Of a stretch of DNA of 64,000 bases, positions 26,701 to 34,114 are shown one piece after another. The stretch spans positions 124,001-188,000 of the forward strand of contig NZ_FQZK01000006.1 in the NCBI RefSeq assembly GCF_900141985.1, in the 5' to 3' direction. Made by a program: the position numbers and the translations under genes. Every line of letters begins with the position of its first letter. The first letter of the stretch is position 1. This stretch comes from Nocardiopsis flavescens. Lineage in GTDB: Bacteria; Actinomycetota; Actinomycetes; Streptosporangiales; Streptosporangiaceae. The notes under the pieces were generated by a model. It did no database searches. It was given only the letters and a program-made list of their open reading frames with translations, and was not told where the DNA came from.

Positions 26701-27980
26701 CGCAGCGGTTCCCAGGCGGCCTCGACCTGACCGCCGGCCTGCTCCAGACGCGGCCCGGGGTCGGAGCCGTTGCGGATGTCGGCGAAGGCCGTGTTCATGA
26801 CCTCCTCGAACTGGGCGTATCCGACGCTGACCGGGCGCACGACCGCGGTGTTCTCCACCTCGTGGGCGATGAGGTCGGCGGCTCCGGCGCTGCGCTCACC
26901 GGCGAGTTCGTCCACGCGCGGCAGGTAGGCGGCGGCCGCCTCGGTGTTGGCGGGGATGATGGTCTGGCGCTCGGTGCTGGCGAGGTTGCCCTCGGGGTCG
27001 ATGGCGGCGAACTCCAGGAAGGCCTTCGCGCCGTCCTTGTTCGGGGAGGCGGGGTTGATCCCCCAGGACCAGGAGCCGGAGGGGGTGACCTGCTCTCCCC
27101 CCTCGAAGTAGGGCAGGGGGGCGACGGTCCAGTCGACGTCGGAGTCGGCGAACACGCCCAGGTCCCAGGGGCCGCCGACGAAGAAGGCGACGTCGCCGGA
27201 GGCGAAGAGCGGGCTGGTCTCGAAGGAGCCGACGCCGCGCGGGGAGAGCCCGTCCTCGAAGGTCGCGCCGTACCACTCCATGGCCTGCACCCACTCGGCG
27301 TTGGACACGTCCTGTTCGAGCATGTCGTCGCCGACCACGCCGCTGCCGCCGCCGAGCGACTCCGCCAGGGGCTGGAGCTGGTAGTAGTACTCGGTCTGCT
27401 CCATGAGCAGGCCCCACTCGGTCCCGGCGTCCTGGGCCGCCTCGGCGGCCTCCACCGTCCGCTCCCAGGTCCAGCGGTCGGCGGGGTCGGTGCCCGGGGC
27501 CTCGACCCCGGCCTCGTCCAGGGCGTCCTGGTTGACGAACATCATCTGGGTGGAGTTCCAGACCGGCAGCGCCCAGAGCCTGCCGTCGTGGATGCCGGTG
27601 GAGTACTGGCCCTCGGTGGTGGCGGCGCGGCCGGCCTCCTCGTACTCGGGCAGTTCCTCCAGCAGGCCCTGCGCGGCCATCCAGGGCACGCGCGGCTGGT
27701 CCACGGCGTAGACGTCGATGGAGTCGTCCTCCGCGGTGAGCCGCTGCTGGACGGTGCTGTTGTACTGGTCGAAGGGCACCTGGGTGTACTCGACGGTGAG
27801 GCCCTCGTGTTCGGCCTCGAACGCCTCGATGAGGGGCTCGAAGTAGGCGGGGTCCTCCGGTCCCAGGAACTGGATCGCCGCGTCCACGCCGCCCTCGGAG
27901 CCCGAGGAGCAGGCGGCCGCGACGAGGGCCAGGGTGGCGGCTCCGGCCGCGGACGCCAGAACACGCTGTCGTTTTCTCAT
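26697..27980 (-). CDS. ABC transporter substrate-binding lipoprotein (MalE-type)
   Basis: This extracytoplasmic solute-binding protein of ~427 residues has an RKRQR-containing signal peptide and a lipobox LVAAACSS (Cys near residue 24). The body is that of family 1 binding proteins (FEAEHEGLTVEYTQVPFDQY, WALPVWNSTQMMFVNQDAL, and a C-terminal NGSDPGPRLEQA helix). The ATG at 27,980 was preferred to the one at 28,043, because it begins a proper signal peptide and leaves the operator at 28,057 upstream. Ligand specificity is inferred from the linked nucleoside hydrolase only. Confidence 0.87.
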   Translation of the reverse strand: MRKRQRVLASAAGAATLALVAAACSSGSEGGVDAAIQFLGPEDPAYFEPLIEAFEAEHEGLTVEYTQVPFDQYNSTVQQRLTAEDDSIDVYAVDQPRVPWMAAQGLLEELPEYEEAGRAATTEGQYSTGIHDGRLWALPVWNSTQMMFVNQDALDEAGVEAPGTDPADRWTWERTVEAAEAAQDAGTEWGLLMEQTEYYYQLQPLAESLGGGSGVVGDDMLEQDVSNAEWVQAMEWYGATFEDGLSPRGVGSFETSPLFASGDVAFFVGGPWDLGVFADSDVDWTVAPLPYFEGGEQVTPSGSWSWGINPASPNKDGAKAFLEFAAIDPEGNLASTERQTIIPANTEAAAAYLPRVDELAGERSAGAADLIAHEVENTAVVRPVSVGYAQFEEVMNTAFADIRNGSDPGPRLEQAGGQVEAAWEPLR

Positions 27981-28056
27981 GGACGTGACCTTTCGGGGCG
28001 GTGTTCGGCCTGGGCGGAGCTTCGCGGACACGGAGGACGCCACCTGCGAACCGGCG

Positions 28057-28072
28057 ATCTATGCGCTTAGAT
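28057..28072. promoter_or_regulatory. LacI-type operator ATCTATGCGCTTAGAT
   Basis: A 16-bp dyad with ATCTA/TAGAT arms around a central GCGC lies between the divergent transporter operon and the LacI gene at 28,205. The central CG dinucleotide and length are typical of LacI-family operators. It probably controls both directions. Confidence 0.62.
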
Positions 28073-28204
28073 TTGTACAGCAAACATCATTCCGCGGCGA
28101 AAGACAAGGTCAGCGGCGGGCGTGCTGCGCACGGGCTCCCGGCGGGCCCGCGGCGGGGAACCGGATACGCTCGCGGACAGGACATCGGAAGGGACGGGCA
28201 CCGC

Positions 28205-29200
28205 ATGGCGACGGCGCGGGACGTGGCACGGAAGGCGGGCACCTCGACCGCGGTGGTCTCCTACGTGTTCAACAACGGCCCGCGCGGAGTGGCCCCCGCG
28301 ACCCGGCAGAGGGTCCTGGCGGCGGCGCGGGAGCTGGGGTACCGGCCCAACGCGCTGGCGCGCTCGCTGTCCAGCGGCAGGACGCGGTCGATCGGGCTAA
28401 TCGTGCCCGACATCTGCAACCCCTACTTCGCCGAGCTGGCCAGGGCCATCGAGGACGCCGCGGGCACCACGGGGAACCTGCTGCTGATCGCCGACTCGGC
28501 CCTGTCCGCCGACCAGGAGCGGCGCCACACCCGCTCGCTGATCGACCGCCAGGTGGACTCGGTCGTCCTGGTCTCGGTCCGCGACGAGCCCGACCTGCGC
28601 GAGTTCTTCGACGCGGGGGTGCCGGTGGTCGCGCTGCACCCCCTCTCGGACCGGAGGCTGGCCTCCTCCATCACCATCGACTACGAGGCCGCGGCGCAGC
28701 GGGCCACCGAGCACCTGCTCGCCCACGGGCACCGCAGCGTGGTGCTGCTCAACGGCCCTGTGGAGTCCACCGGCGCCCGCCAGCACCGGGCCGGGTTCGA
28801 CCGGGCCGTGGCGGGGGCGCCGGGGGTGCGCTCCAGGATGGTGCGCTCCGAGATCTCCCGCCACCACGCGGCCGAGGTCGCCCAAGAGCTACTCCAGGGG
28901 CCGGACCGGCCGCGGGCGGTCTACTGCACCACCGACGAGCAGGCCTTCGGCGTGCTCTACGCCGCCCACCGGTCCGGGCTGTCGGTCCCCGCCGACCTCG
29001 CCGTGGTGGGCTTCGACGGCACCCGCAACTGCCTGGTGTCGATCCCGGCGCTGACCACGGTGCAGCAGCCCATGGAGGCCATGGCGCGCCGGGTCGTGGA
29101 GATCCTCGCGGACCGCACGGTGCTGGAGGAGCCCGTGCACGAGGTGCTGGGCTTCGAGTTCATCGCCCGCGACTCCAGCGGCGGCCCCGCCCCCGGGTGA
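28205..29200 (+). CDS. LacI family transcriptional regulator
   Basis: This 331-residue regulator has the N-terminal helix-turn-helix ARDVARKAGTSTAVVSYVFNN, the hinge YRPNALARSLSSGRTRSIGLIV and an effector domain ending with VVGFDGTRNCLVSIPALTTVQQP. It diverges from the nucleoside hydrolase and CUT1 operon and probably represses it in the absence of the imported ligand. The ATG at 28,205 directly precedes the DNA-binding domain. The open frame upstream covers the promoter region. Confidence 0.87.
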   Translation: MATARDVARKAGTSTAVVSYVFNNGPRGVAPATRQRVLAAARELGYRPNALARSLSSGRTRSIGLIVPDICNPYFAELARAIEDAAGTTGNLLLIADSALSADQERRHTRSLIDRQVDSVVLVSVRDEPDLREFFDAGVPVVALHPLSDRRLASSITIDYEAAAQRATEHLLAHGHRSVVLLNGPVESTGARQHRAGFDRAVAGAPGVRSRMVRSEISRHHAAEVAQELLQGPDRPRAVYCTTDEQAFGVLYAAHRSGLSVPADLAVVGFDGTRNCLVSIPALTTVQQPMEAMARRVVEILADRTVLEEPVHEVLGFEFIARDSSGGPAPG

Positions 29201-29267
29201 GCACAGGCGGCCCCGGCCGCCGGCCCCAGGCGCACGGGCACCGCGATGTCCGCATACGGCCACGGCG

Positions 29268-29315
29268 TTGACACACGGAGTGACGGCACGGGATGCTCAT
29301 GCAACCGGATGCAAC
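29268..29315 (+). promoter_or_regulatory. promoter with tandem TGCAAC boxes
   Basis: A -35-like TTGACA at 29,268-29,273 and a possible -10 GATGCT at 29,292-29,297 are followed by two TGCAAC boxes. Their starts are exactly 10 bp apart (29,300 and 29,310), in front of the three-gene XRE operon. The same pair occurs before the next operon at 30,962, which suggests a regulator bound on one helix face. The XRE protein at 30,109 is the obvious candidate. Confidence 0.5.
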
Positions 29316-29336
29316 CGACCCGAGAGAGATGCATCC

Positions 29337-29582
29337 ATGACGACGTTGAAGTTCATCGGCAAGGACCCCGAGTCGAAGACCGGCAACTCACCTACGGTAT
29401 TCATCGATGAGGAAAGCGCGGATCTCGTGATCCAGGGTTGGAAGGCTGACGAATCTACGTTGGCCGCCTGCCGAAGGGTCGGTACGATCCCTGACGACGA
29501 GGCCGTCGTGCGCGTTCCCGCTCACATGGTCGAAATGGTAAAAAAGGCCTGTGATGACGCAGAGCGCACCCACGATCGTTGA
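29337..29582 (+). CDS. small protein upstream of DUF6879/XRE genes
   Basis: This 81-residue soluble protein does not belong to a family I can name. It begins TLKFIGKDPESKTGNSPTVFIDEESADLVIQGWKAD (visible core FIGKDPESKTGNSP) and ends in a charged helix VEMVKKACDDAERTHDR. Genes of this kind commonly precede DUF6879 and XRE genes in actinomycetes and resemble the small partners of WhiJ-like loci. The ATG at 29,337 has GAGAGA upstream. It overlaps the next gene by about 29 bp. Codon use is less GC-biased than in the flanking genes. Confidence 0.7.
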   Translation: MTTLKFIGKDPESKTGNSPTVFIDEESADLVIQGWKADESTLAACRRVGTIPDDEAVVRVPAHMVEMVKKACDDAERTHDR

Positions 29583-30081
29583 TCTGATCAACGCCTGCGA
29601 GAGGTCAGCGGTCCACCTGGAGATGCGCGACGTCTACGGCGTGGACGAGGAGGCCGAGGAGTTCGAGGTGTGGAAGCGCACCGGCGAAGGCACCGACTGG
29701 GACGACCGGGATTCCTGGTGGCTGCCCTTTTACCAGGCTGTCTCCGATGTGGCGACCCGGGGCGGGACGGTACGGCGCGCACGCATCGTGTCCGTCCCGG
29801 CTACGGACTACATCCTTTTCGAGTACGCCGAGACCCGGGGGAACCTCATCGCCGGGGAACAGGTACGCTGGCTACCACGTCGCAACGCGACCGACATCGC
29901 ACTGCCAGGAAACGATTTCTGGCTCTTCGACAACAGGACTCTGTACGTCAACCACTTCTCCGGTGACGGACACCCCACCGAACCGGAGATCACGGAAGCT
30001 CCTGACGTCGTGAAGCTCTGCTCCTCGGCTTTTGAAGCAGTCTGGGAGCGAGCCGTCCCACACGCAGAATTCTCCTTCTGA
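29554..30081 (+). CDS. DUF6879 family protein
   Basis: This ~175-residue protein matches the DUF6879 pattern: ACERSAVHLEMRDVYGV near the start, then EFEVWKRTG, WWLPFYQAVSDVATRGG, an arginine-rich RRARIVS strand, and a C-terminal FWLFDNRTLYVNHFSGDG segment. The function of the family is unknown. It nearly always accompanies XRE/DUF5753 regulators. A GTG directly precedes the chosen ATG (GTGATG), so the start could be 29,551. It is 27 bp upstream of the regulator gene. Confidence 0.8.
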   Translation: MTQSAPTIVDLINACERSAVHLEMRDVYGVDEEAEEFEVWKRTGEGTDWDDRDSWWLPFYQAVSDVATRGGTVRRARIVSVPATDYILFEYAETRGNLIAGEQVRWLPRRNATDIALPGNDFWLFDNRTLYVNHFSGDGHPTEPEITEAPDVVKLCSSAFEAVWERAVPHAEFSF

Positions 30082-30108
30082 CTCCTCCAACCACCGGATA
30101 TCCAGTTC

Positions 30109-30957
30109 GTGCCTTCCTACTCCGAGTCCAGCGCCCAGGCGGCCCGTGAATCCGTCGCATCGCGGCTGAAGGAAATCCGCCTGGACGCTGGTTTGACGGG
30201 GGCCGAACTGGCTTACCGGTGTGGATGGCACAAGTCAAAATCCTCCCGCATCGAGAACGGGAAGACACCCCCTTCGGATGCTGACATCAGTGCCTGGTGC
30301 CGCGTGTGCGGGTCACCGGACAGGGCGAACGACCTCATCGCCGCATCGCGGAACGCCGAATCACTGTACGTGGAGTGGCGGCAACGCCAACGTTCCGGCC
30401 TGCGGCACATCCAGGAGTCATACGTACCGCTTTATGAGCAGACACGTCTTTTTCGAGCCTACTCACCTGATGTCATCCCCGGTTTTTTTCAAACGCCCGC
30501 TTACGCAACGGCGATGCTCACCTCAATCTCTGAGTTCTGGGGGCTTGCGGACGATGTCCAGTCCGCGGTCTCATCACGCATGGACCGATCGCGTTTCGCA
30601 CTCCAAGGACCTCGGCACTTCGCGATCGTGATGGAGGAGTCGGCCCTTTTGTACCGCGTTGGTGACCCAGAAACGATGGCTGGCCAGTTGGGCCACCTCC
30701 TGGCTTCCATTTCCATGCCGAACATCTCACTCGGCATCATTCCCTTCGCCTCTGCCCGCACCATATGGCCGTTGGAGGGGTATCTGATATTCGACGACCT
30801 CTTCGTCCAGGTGGAACTCATGACGGCAGAGCTGACCATCGAGGCCCCGACCGAGGTGGAGACCTACGCCAGGGCGTTCGGGCGCCTCCAGAAACAGGCC
30901 GTGTACGGATCCGGGGCACGCGCGCTGATCACCTCGGCCATCGAAGCACTCGACTGA
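30109..30957 (+). CDS. XRE family regulator with DUF5753 domain (WhiJ-like)
   Basis: This 282-residue protein has an N-terminal helix-turn-helix (LKEIRLDAGLTGAELAYRCGWHKSKSSRIENGK; core GLTGAELAYR) at residues ~20-55. A C-terminal DUF5753 domain follows from ~100 onward with YVPLYEQTRLFRAYSPDVIPGFFQT and the LLYRVGDPETMAGQL block. This is the architecture of WhiJ and its many paralogues, which repress developmental and secondary genes and act with small partner proteins. The start is a GTG. It probably regulates its own operon and the one at 31,048 through the TGCAAC pairs. Confidence 0.85.
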   Translation: MPSYSESSAQAARESVASRLKEIRLDAGLTGAELAYRCGWHKSKSSRIENGKTPPSDADISAWCRVCGSPDRANDLIAASRNAESLYVEWRQRQRSGLRHIQESYVPLYEQTRLFRAYSPDVIPGFFQTPAYATAMLTSISEFWGLADDVQSAVSSRMDRSRFALQGPRHFAIVMEESALLYRVGDPETMAGQLGHLLASISMPNISLGIIPFASARTIWPLEGYLIFDDLFVQVELMTAELTIEAPTEVETYARAFGRLQKQAVYGSGARALITSAIEALD

Positions 30958-30961
30958 TGCG

Positions 30962-31011
30962 TGCAACCTCGTGCAACAGTATGGACATCTCTGAATCACA
31001 CTCCGTAGTGT
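30962..31011 (+). promoter_or_regulatory. promoter with tandem TGCAAC boxes and ACACT-AGTGT dyad
   Basis: TGCAAC at 30,962-30,967 and 30,972-30,977 (10-bp spacing) directly precede a -35-like TGGACA (30,982-30,987). An 18-bp spacer follows, then the -10-like TAGTGT (31,006-31,011). The -10 lies in a dyad ACACT-CCGT-AGTGT (30,998-31,011). It serves the operon beginning at 31,048. Confidence 0.5.
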
Positions 31012-31047
31012 CCTGAACAGAGCCCTGGACACAGATCGGACGTACCC

Positions 31048-31467
31048 GTGCAGGACACCCCCGAGCCCGACACCAGACCGGCTGACCCGGCCGTGGCCGC
31101 GCTCGCCGCCATGCGCAGGCACTACGGAAACCGGTACACCATCCACCACAACGGTGATTTGTGGGTGGCCTGCGACCGCTCCCCCTCGGGTCTGACCGCG
31201 CCCACGATCATCGAATCCACCCTGGAAGCGTTCGTGGCCGCACTGGAGTCCCCGGGACAGCGCTTCGGCCGTCCCTTTCTCCCGAAGCCGGACCACCGGC
31301 TTCTCCCCTCTCTCCCCGGTGAGGTTTCGATGGCCGAGAAGTGCTCCATGTGCAGGGGTGACGGCACCATTGTCGCCAAGCACGACGGAAAGGCGAAGGA
31401 CGACTGGGACAACCAGGAGATCCTCATGACCTGCCCCGGCTGCGGCGGAACCGGAGAAGTGGAGTAG
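31048..31467 (+). CDS. two-part small protein with CxxC zinc-ribbon-like tail
   Basis: The frame encodes 139 residues in two dissimilar parts. Residues 1-94 contain RRHYGNRYTIHHNGDLWVACDR and IESTLEAFVAALESP, a pattern seen in small proteins beside XRE regulators. Residues 95-139 start with an internal ATG (31,330) preceded by GTGAGG and hold CSMCRGDG and CPGCGGTG, two DnaJ-like CxxCxGxG knuckles that could bind zinc. It may be a fusion, or two genes whose stop has been lost. It uses a GTG start. Its stop overlaps the GTG of the methyltransferase by one base. The function is unknown. Confidence 0.62.
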   Translation: MQDTPEPDTRPADPAVAALAAMRRHYGNRYTIHHNGDLWVACDRSPSGLTAPTIIESTLEAFVAALESPGQRFGRPFLPKPDHRLLPSLPGEVSMAEKCSMCRGDGTIVAKHDGKAKDDWDNQEILMTCPGCGGTGEVE

Positions 31468-32567
31468 TGGCACTCGACGACATGCACGAGCGTCTCGTGA
31501 GCTCGCTGGAGACCTCCGAAGCGATCCGCGCGGCTTTCGCGGACCATCCGCGGCACCGGTTCATCCCCGACCTGGTGTGGCCGAGCACGACCGGCCTGCC
31601 GCTGTTCCGCACCGCAGACCCGGAGCGGTGGGCACGGATCGTCTACGCGCAGGACGCGGTGACCATCCAGGCCAACGACGGGGGCGCGGGGCCGCGCAAC
31701 GAACCCAGCTCGTCGTCGTCCGCGCCGCAGCTCATGGCGGACATGATCGCGGTGGCACGGGTCGAGCCGGGCATGCACGTCCTGGAGGTCGGCACCGGGA
31801 GCGGGTGGAACGCCGCGGTGCTGGCCGCTCTGGTCGGTCCGACAGGACAGGTGACGAGCCTGGAGATCGATCCCGACGTGGCGGCCCACGCGCGAGTCCG
31901 CTTGGAGGGGACCGGGGTACGCCTCATCACCGGCGCGCTGCCGCCCGGGACCGGCGCCTACGACGCCGTCATCGCCACCTGCGCCGTCAGCCGCGTTCCG
32001 TCGGAGTGGCTCGCTTCGGCCCGACCGGGCGCGGTGGTCGTCACCCCGTGGGCGGCGTCGTCGGACTGGCAGCGTACTCCGGTGGCGGCGCTGGTCAGGG
32101 GCCCGGACGGGACGGCCACCGGCCCGTTCGTGTGCGACGCGATGTTCATGCACGACCGCACCCAGCGCGTTCCGGACGGGGACTTCCCGGGGTTGGGGCG
32201 TCGGCCGGAGGCGACCTCTGTACTGCCGTTCACCTCGGGCGAGGTGGTCGAACACGGACTCCTGACCCGGCTCATGCTGATGCTTCCGGGGATACGTGTC
32301 GGTCTGGGGGTGCGCCCGTTCAACGGCGGCCACGGGCGGATCGTGTACCTCGGTGCGTCGGACGGGTCCTGGGTGTACTTGTGGCCGGATGGATCGGCCA
32401 CCGGAGGAGGCCCTTCACCACTGGCGGAACGCCTGCACGAAGCCCACCGTCGACTGTCTGAGGCGGGCATGCCCGGCCTGGAGGAGTTCTCGCTCACGGT
32501 CGACGCAACATGCCGTGTCACTTCCGCTTCTCTCGGCGTGTGGGAACATCCGCCGAGATCACACTGA
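31467..32567 (+). CDS. protein-L-isoaspartate O-methyltransferase-like protein
   Basis: This 366-residue PCMT-family protein has SSSSSAPQLMADMI in place of the usual substrate-loop segment near residue 87, and SAM motif I as VLEVGTGSGWNAAVLAAL near 106. LEIDPDVAAHA follows near 132. A C-terminal extension of ~150 residues goes beyond the catalytic domain. Canonical PCMT is about 210 residues. Longer forms like this act in peptide modification systems or are of unknown use. The start overlaps the CxxC-protein gene, so the two are translationally coupled. No ATP-grasp or lanthipeptide synthetase is nearby. Confidence 0.8.
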   Translation: MALDDMHERLVSSLETSEAIRAAFADHPRHRFIPDLVWPSTTGLPLFRTADPERWARIVYAQDAVTIQANDGGAGPRNEPSSSSSAPQLMADMIAVARVEPGMHVLEVGTGSGWNAAVLAALVGPTGQVTSLEIDPDVAAHARVRLEGTGVRLITGALPPGTGAYDAVIATCAVSRVPSEWLASARPGAVVVTPWAASSDWQRTPVAALVRGPDGTATGPFVCDAMFMHDRTQRVPDGDFPGLGRRPEATSVLPFTSGEVVEHGLLTRLMLMLPGIRVGLGVRPFNGGHGRIVYLGASDGSWVYLWPDGSATGGGPSPLAERLHEAHRRLSEAGMPGLEEFSLTVDATCRVTSASLGVWEHPPRSH

Positions 32568-32617
32568 ATCTCCGGGGTGGGGTCGGTGCTTGTTGCGAGC
32601 ACCGGCCCCGCAACGCG

Positions 32618-32851
32618 CTAGAGCCAGACGAGTTCGGCGCGCAACCGCCGGGCGGTGCTCTCCGGCAGGCTCCCCTTGATGATCGAGCGGTCCAGGATGT
32701 TGTAGATGACGGTGCAGCCGTCGGGAAGCTCCATTCCCCAGGCGAATGCCCTGCCCCTGTGCTCGCCCTTCGTCAGCCGCAGCTCGAAGAACTCCGCTCC
32801 GGGGTCGTCGTGGTAAACAGGTGTGGTGCCGTCGGTGCGGTCCTCTTCCAA
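32618..32851 (-). CDS. small conserved hypothetical protein
   Basis: This 77-residue soluble protein has no family I recognise. It has a hydrophilic N-terminus, EFFELRLTKGEHRGRAFAWG, and VIYNILDRSIIKGSLPE near the end. It lies in a minus-strand group with the DUF397 and XRE genes, 78 bp downstream of DUF397, and is probably co-transcribed. The ATG at 32,851 has a modest purine-rich upstream sequence. Confidence 0.6.
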   Translation of the reverse strand: MEEDRTDGTTPVYHDDPGAEFFELRLTKGEHRGRAFAWGMELPDGCTVIYNILDRSIIKGSLPESTARRLRAELVWL

Positions 32852-32929
32852 GGGGTCTCCCTTCGGTCAGCGCCGCCCGGGACGGCAAGGGCGTCAACTC
32901 GATGACGTCCCGGGCGGCGGTTTTCTCGG

Positions 32930-33145
32930 TTACCGAGTGGGCCGGGCGAACTCACCCTTGTGCGCCCCGTCAAGGAAGCACTCCCACTCGTTCGGGGTGA
33001 AGAACAGCACGCCTGCCTGCGGGTCCTTGGAGTCCCGCACGACAGTTCCCTCCTCCAGGTGCGCCACCTCCACGCAGCCCTGGGCGGTCTCGCTCGCCCG
33101 GGCCTTGAACCAGCGCGCATCGGAGAGGTCGGGGACAACAGTCAT
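32930..33145 (-). CDS. DUF397 domain protein
   Basis: This 71-residue DUF397 protein carries the hallmarks WFKARASETAQGCVEVAHL, VVRDSKDPQAGVLFFTPNEW and a terminal DGAHKGEF. These proteins are partners of XRE/DUF5753 regulators in actinomycetes (WhiJ-type loci), where they relieve or modulate repression. The ATG overlaps the regulator's stop by 4 bp, as is common for the pair. Confidence 0.9.
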   Translation of the reverse strand: MTVVPDLSDARWFKARASETAQGCVEVAHLEEGTVVRDSKDPQAGVLFFTPNEWECFLDGAHKGEFARPTR

Positions 33146-34002
33146 TCGGTCAGATCCTTCGCGATGCCGGAGACGAATGCTTCGAGGTCCTCGGGGGCCA
33201 GCGCCGAAGCGCTCATCAAGGAGAACCTCTCCCGGAATTCTGCCACCAGCGGCTTTTTCTGGAGAAACAGGTTCCCGGCCGGGGACTCGACGTAGACGTG
33301 GTCCAGATCATCGGGATTCTCGAACTCGATCAGGGTGAAAGGGCCGACCAGCCCCACATGCGGTCCTCGGCTCAGCGGCATGACCTGCACGGTGATGTTC
33401 GGCCGGTCCGCCATCTCCACCAGGTGCCTGAACTGGGCACGCATCATTTCCGGACCTCCGGCGGGCCTGCGAAGGGCGGCCTCGTCGAGGATGGCCCACA
33501 ACCGCAGCGGCTTTCTGCGCTCCAGCACTTGTCGTCGCTGCACTTTCAGCTCGACCAACCGGTCGATGTGCTGCTGCGAAACACCGGAGGCGGGGAGGGT
33601 CGCCCGTGTCACCGCTCGGGCGTAGTCCTCAGTGGCGAGAAGCGCGTGGATGACGCTCGGGTGGTAGCTCCGCAGGCGATCGGCCTCCGCCTCCAGACCG
33701 ACGTAGCTTCCCAGGCCGGAGGGCAGGACGTCGTCGTAGTCATCCCACCAGTTCTCCTCGGCCGTGTGCCTCGACATCGCGGCGAACCGTTCGCGCTGTT
33801 GCGCATCGGTCACCTTGTACAGGTCCATGAGCACACGCAGCTCGCTCGGTTTGACGACCCGCTTACCGTTCTCAATCCGGCTGAGTGTGGCCTCGGACAG
33901 CCCGGACTCCCGAGCCACCTGTGCGTTCGTCATCTCTTGCTGTTCACGCAGCCTGCGGAGATCTATCCCCAGACGTCGCCGCCCAACGGTCGCGTCACCC
34001 AT
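33142..34002 (-). CDS. XRE family regulator with DUF5753 domain
   Basis: This 286-residue regulator has the helix-turn-helix LRRLREQQEMTNAQVARESGLSEATLSRIENGK (core TNAQVARESG) at residues ~13-45. A DUF5753 domain follows with YHPSVIHALLATEDYARAV, an ILDEAALRRPAGG block and NITVQVMPLSRGPH. The ATG at 34,002 has GGAGGG upstream. The upstream in-frame start (34,050) would run into the operator. It is the second WhiJ-like regulator of the island, and its upstream CTTTCA elements differ from the TGCAAC boxes of the first. Confidence 0.87.
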   Translation of the reverse strand: MGDATVGRRRLGIDLRRLREQQEMTNAQVARESGLSEATLSRIENGKRVVKPSELRVLMDLYKVTDAQQRERFAAMSRHTAEENWWDDYDDVLPSGLGSYVGLEAEADRLRSYHPSVIHALLATEDYARAVTRATLPASGVSQQHIDRLVELKVQRRQVLERRKPLRLWAILDEAALRRPAGGPEMMRAQFRHLVEMADRPNITVQVMPLSRGPHVGLVGPFTLIEFENPDDLDHVYVESPAGNLFLQKKPLVAEFRERFSLMSASALAPEDLEAFVSGIAKDLTE

Positions 34003-34043
34003 GCGCCCTCCTTCACGTAGGAGCATAAGTACGCAGCGTAGTT

Positions 34044-34065
34044 CTTTCAATAGCTTTCATGAAAG
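34044..34065 (-). promoter_or_regulatory. CTTTCA half-site and CTTTCATGAAAG palindrome
   Basis: Upstream of the XRE gene lies the perfect 12-bp palindrome CTTTCATGAAAG (34,054-34,065), with another CTTTCA half-site exactly 10 bp to the left (34,044-34,049). AT-rich promoter-like sequence surrounds them. This is a candidate autoregulatory operator. Confidence 0.5.
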
Positions 34066-34114
34066 TTCTGGAAGTGAGATCTGAGGCGACCGGCTCGCCC
34101 TCGGCGTAAGTGGT

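Noticed and set aside
31467-32567. Part of a lanthipeptide or ATP-grasp peptide-modification cluster
   Set aside because: No dehydratase, cyclase, ATP-grasp protein or recognisable precursor is nearby. Only the methyltransferase resembles such systems.
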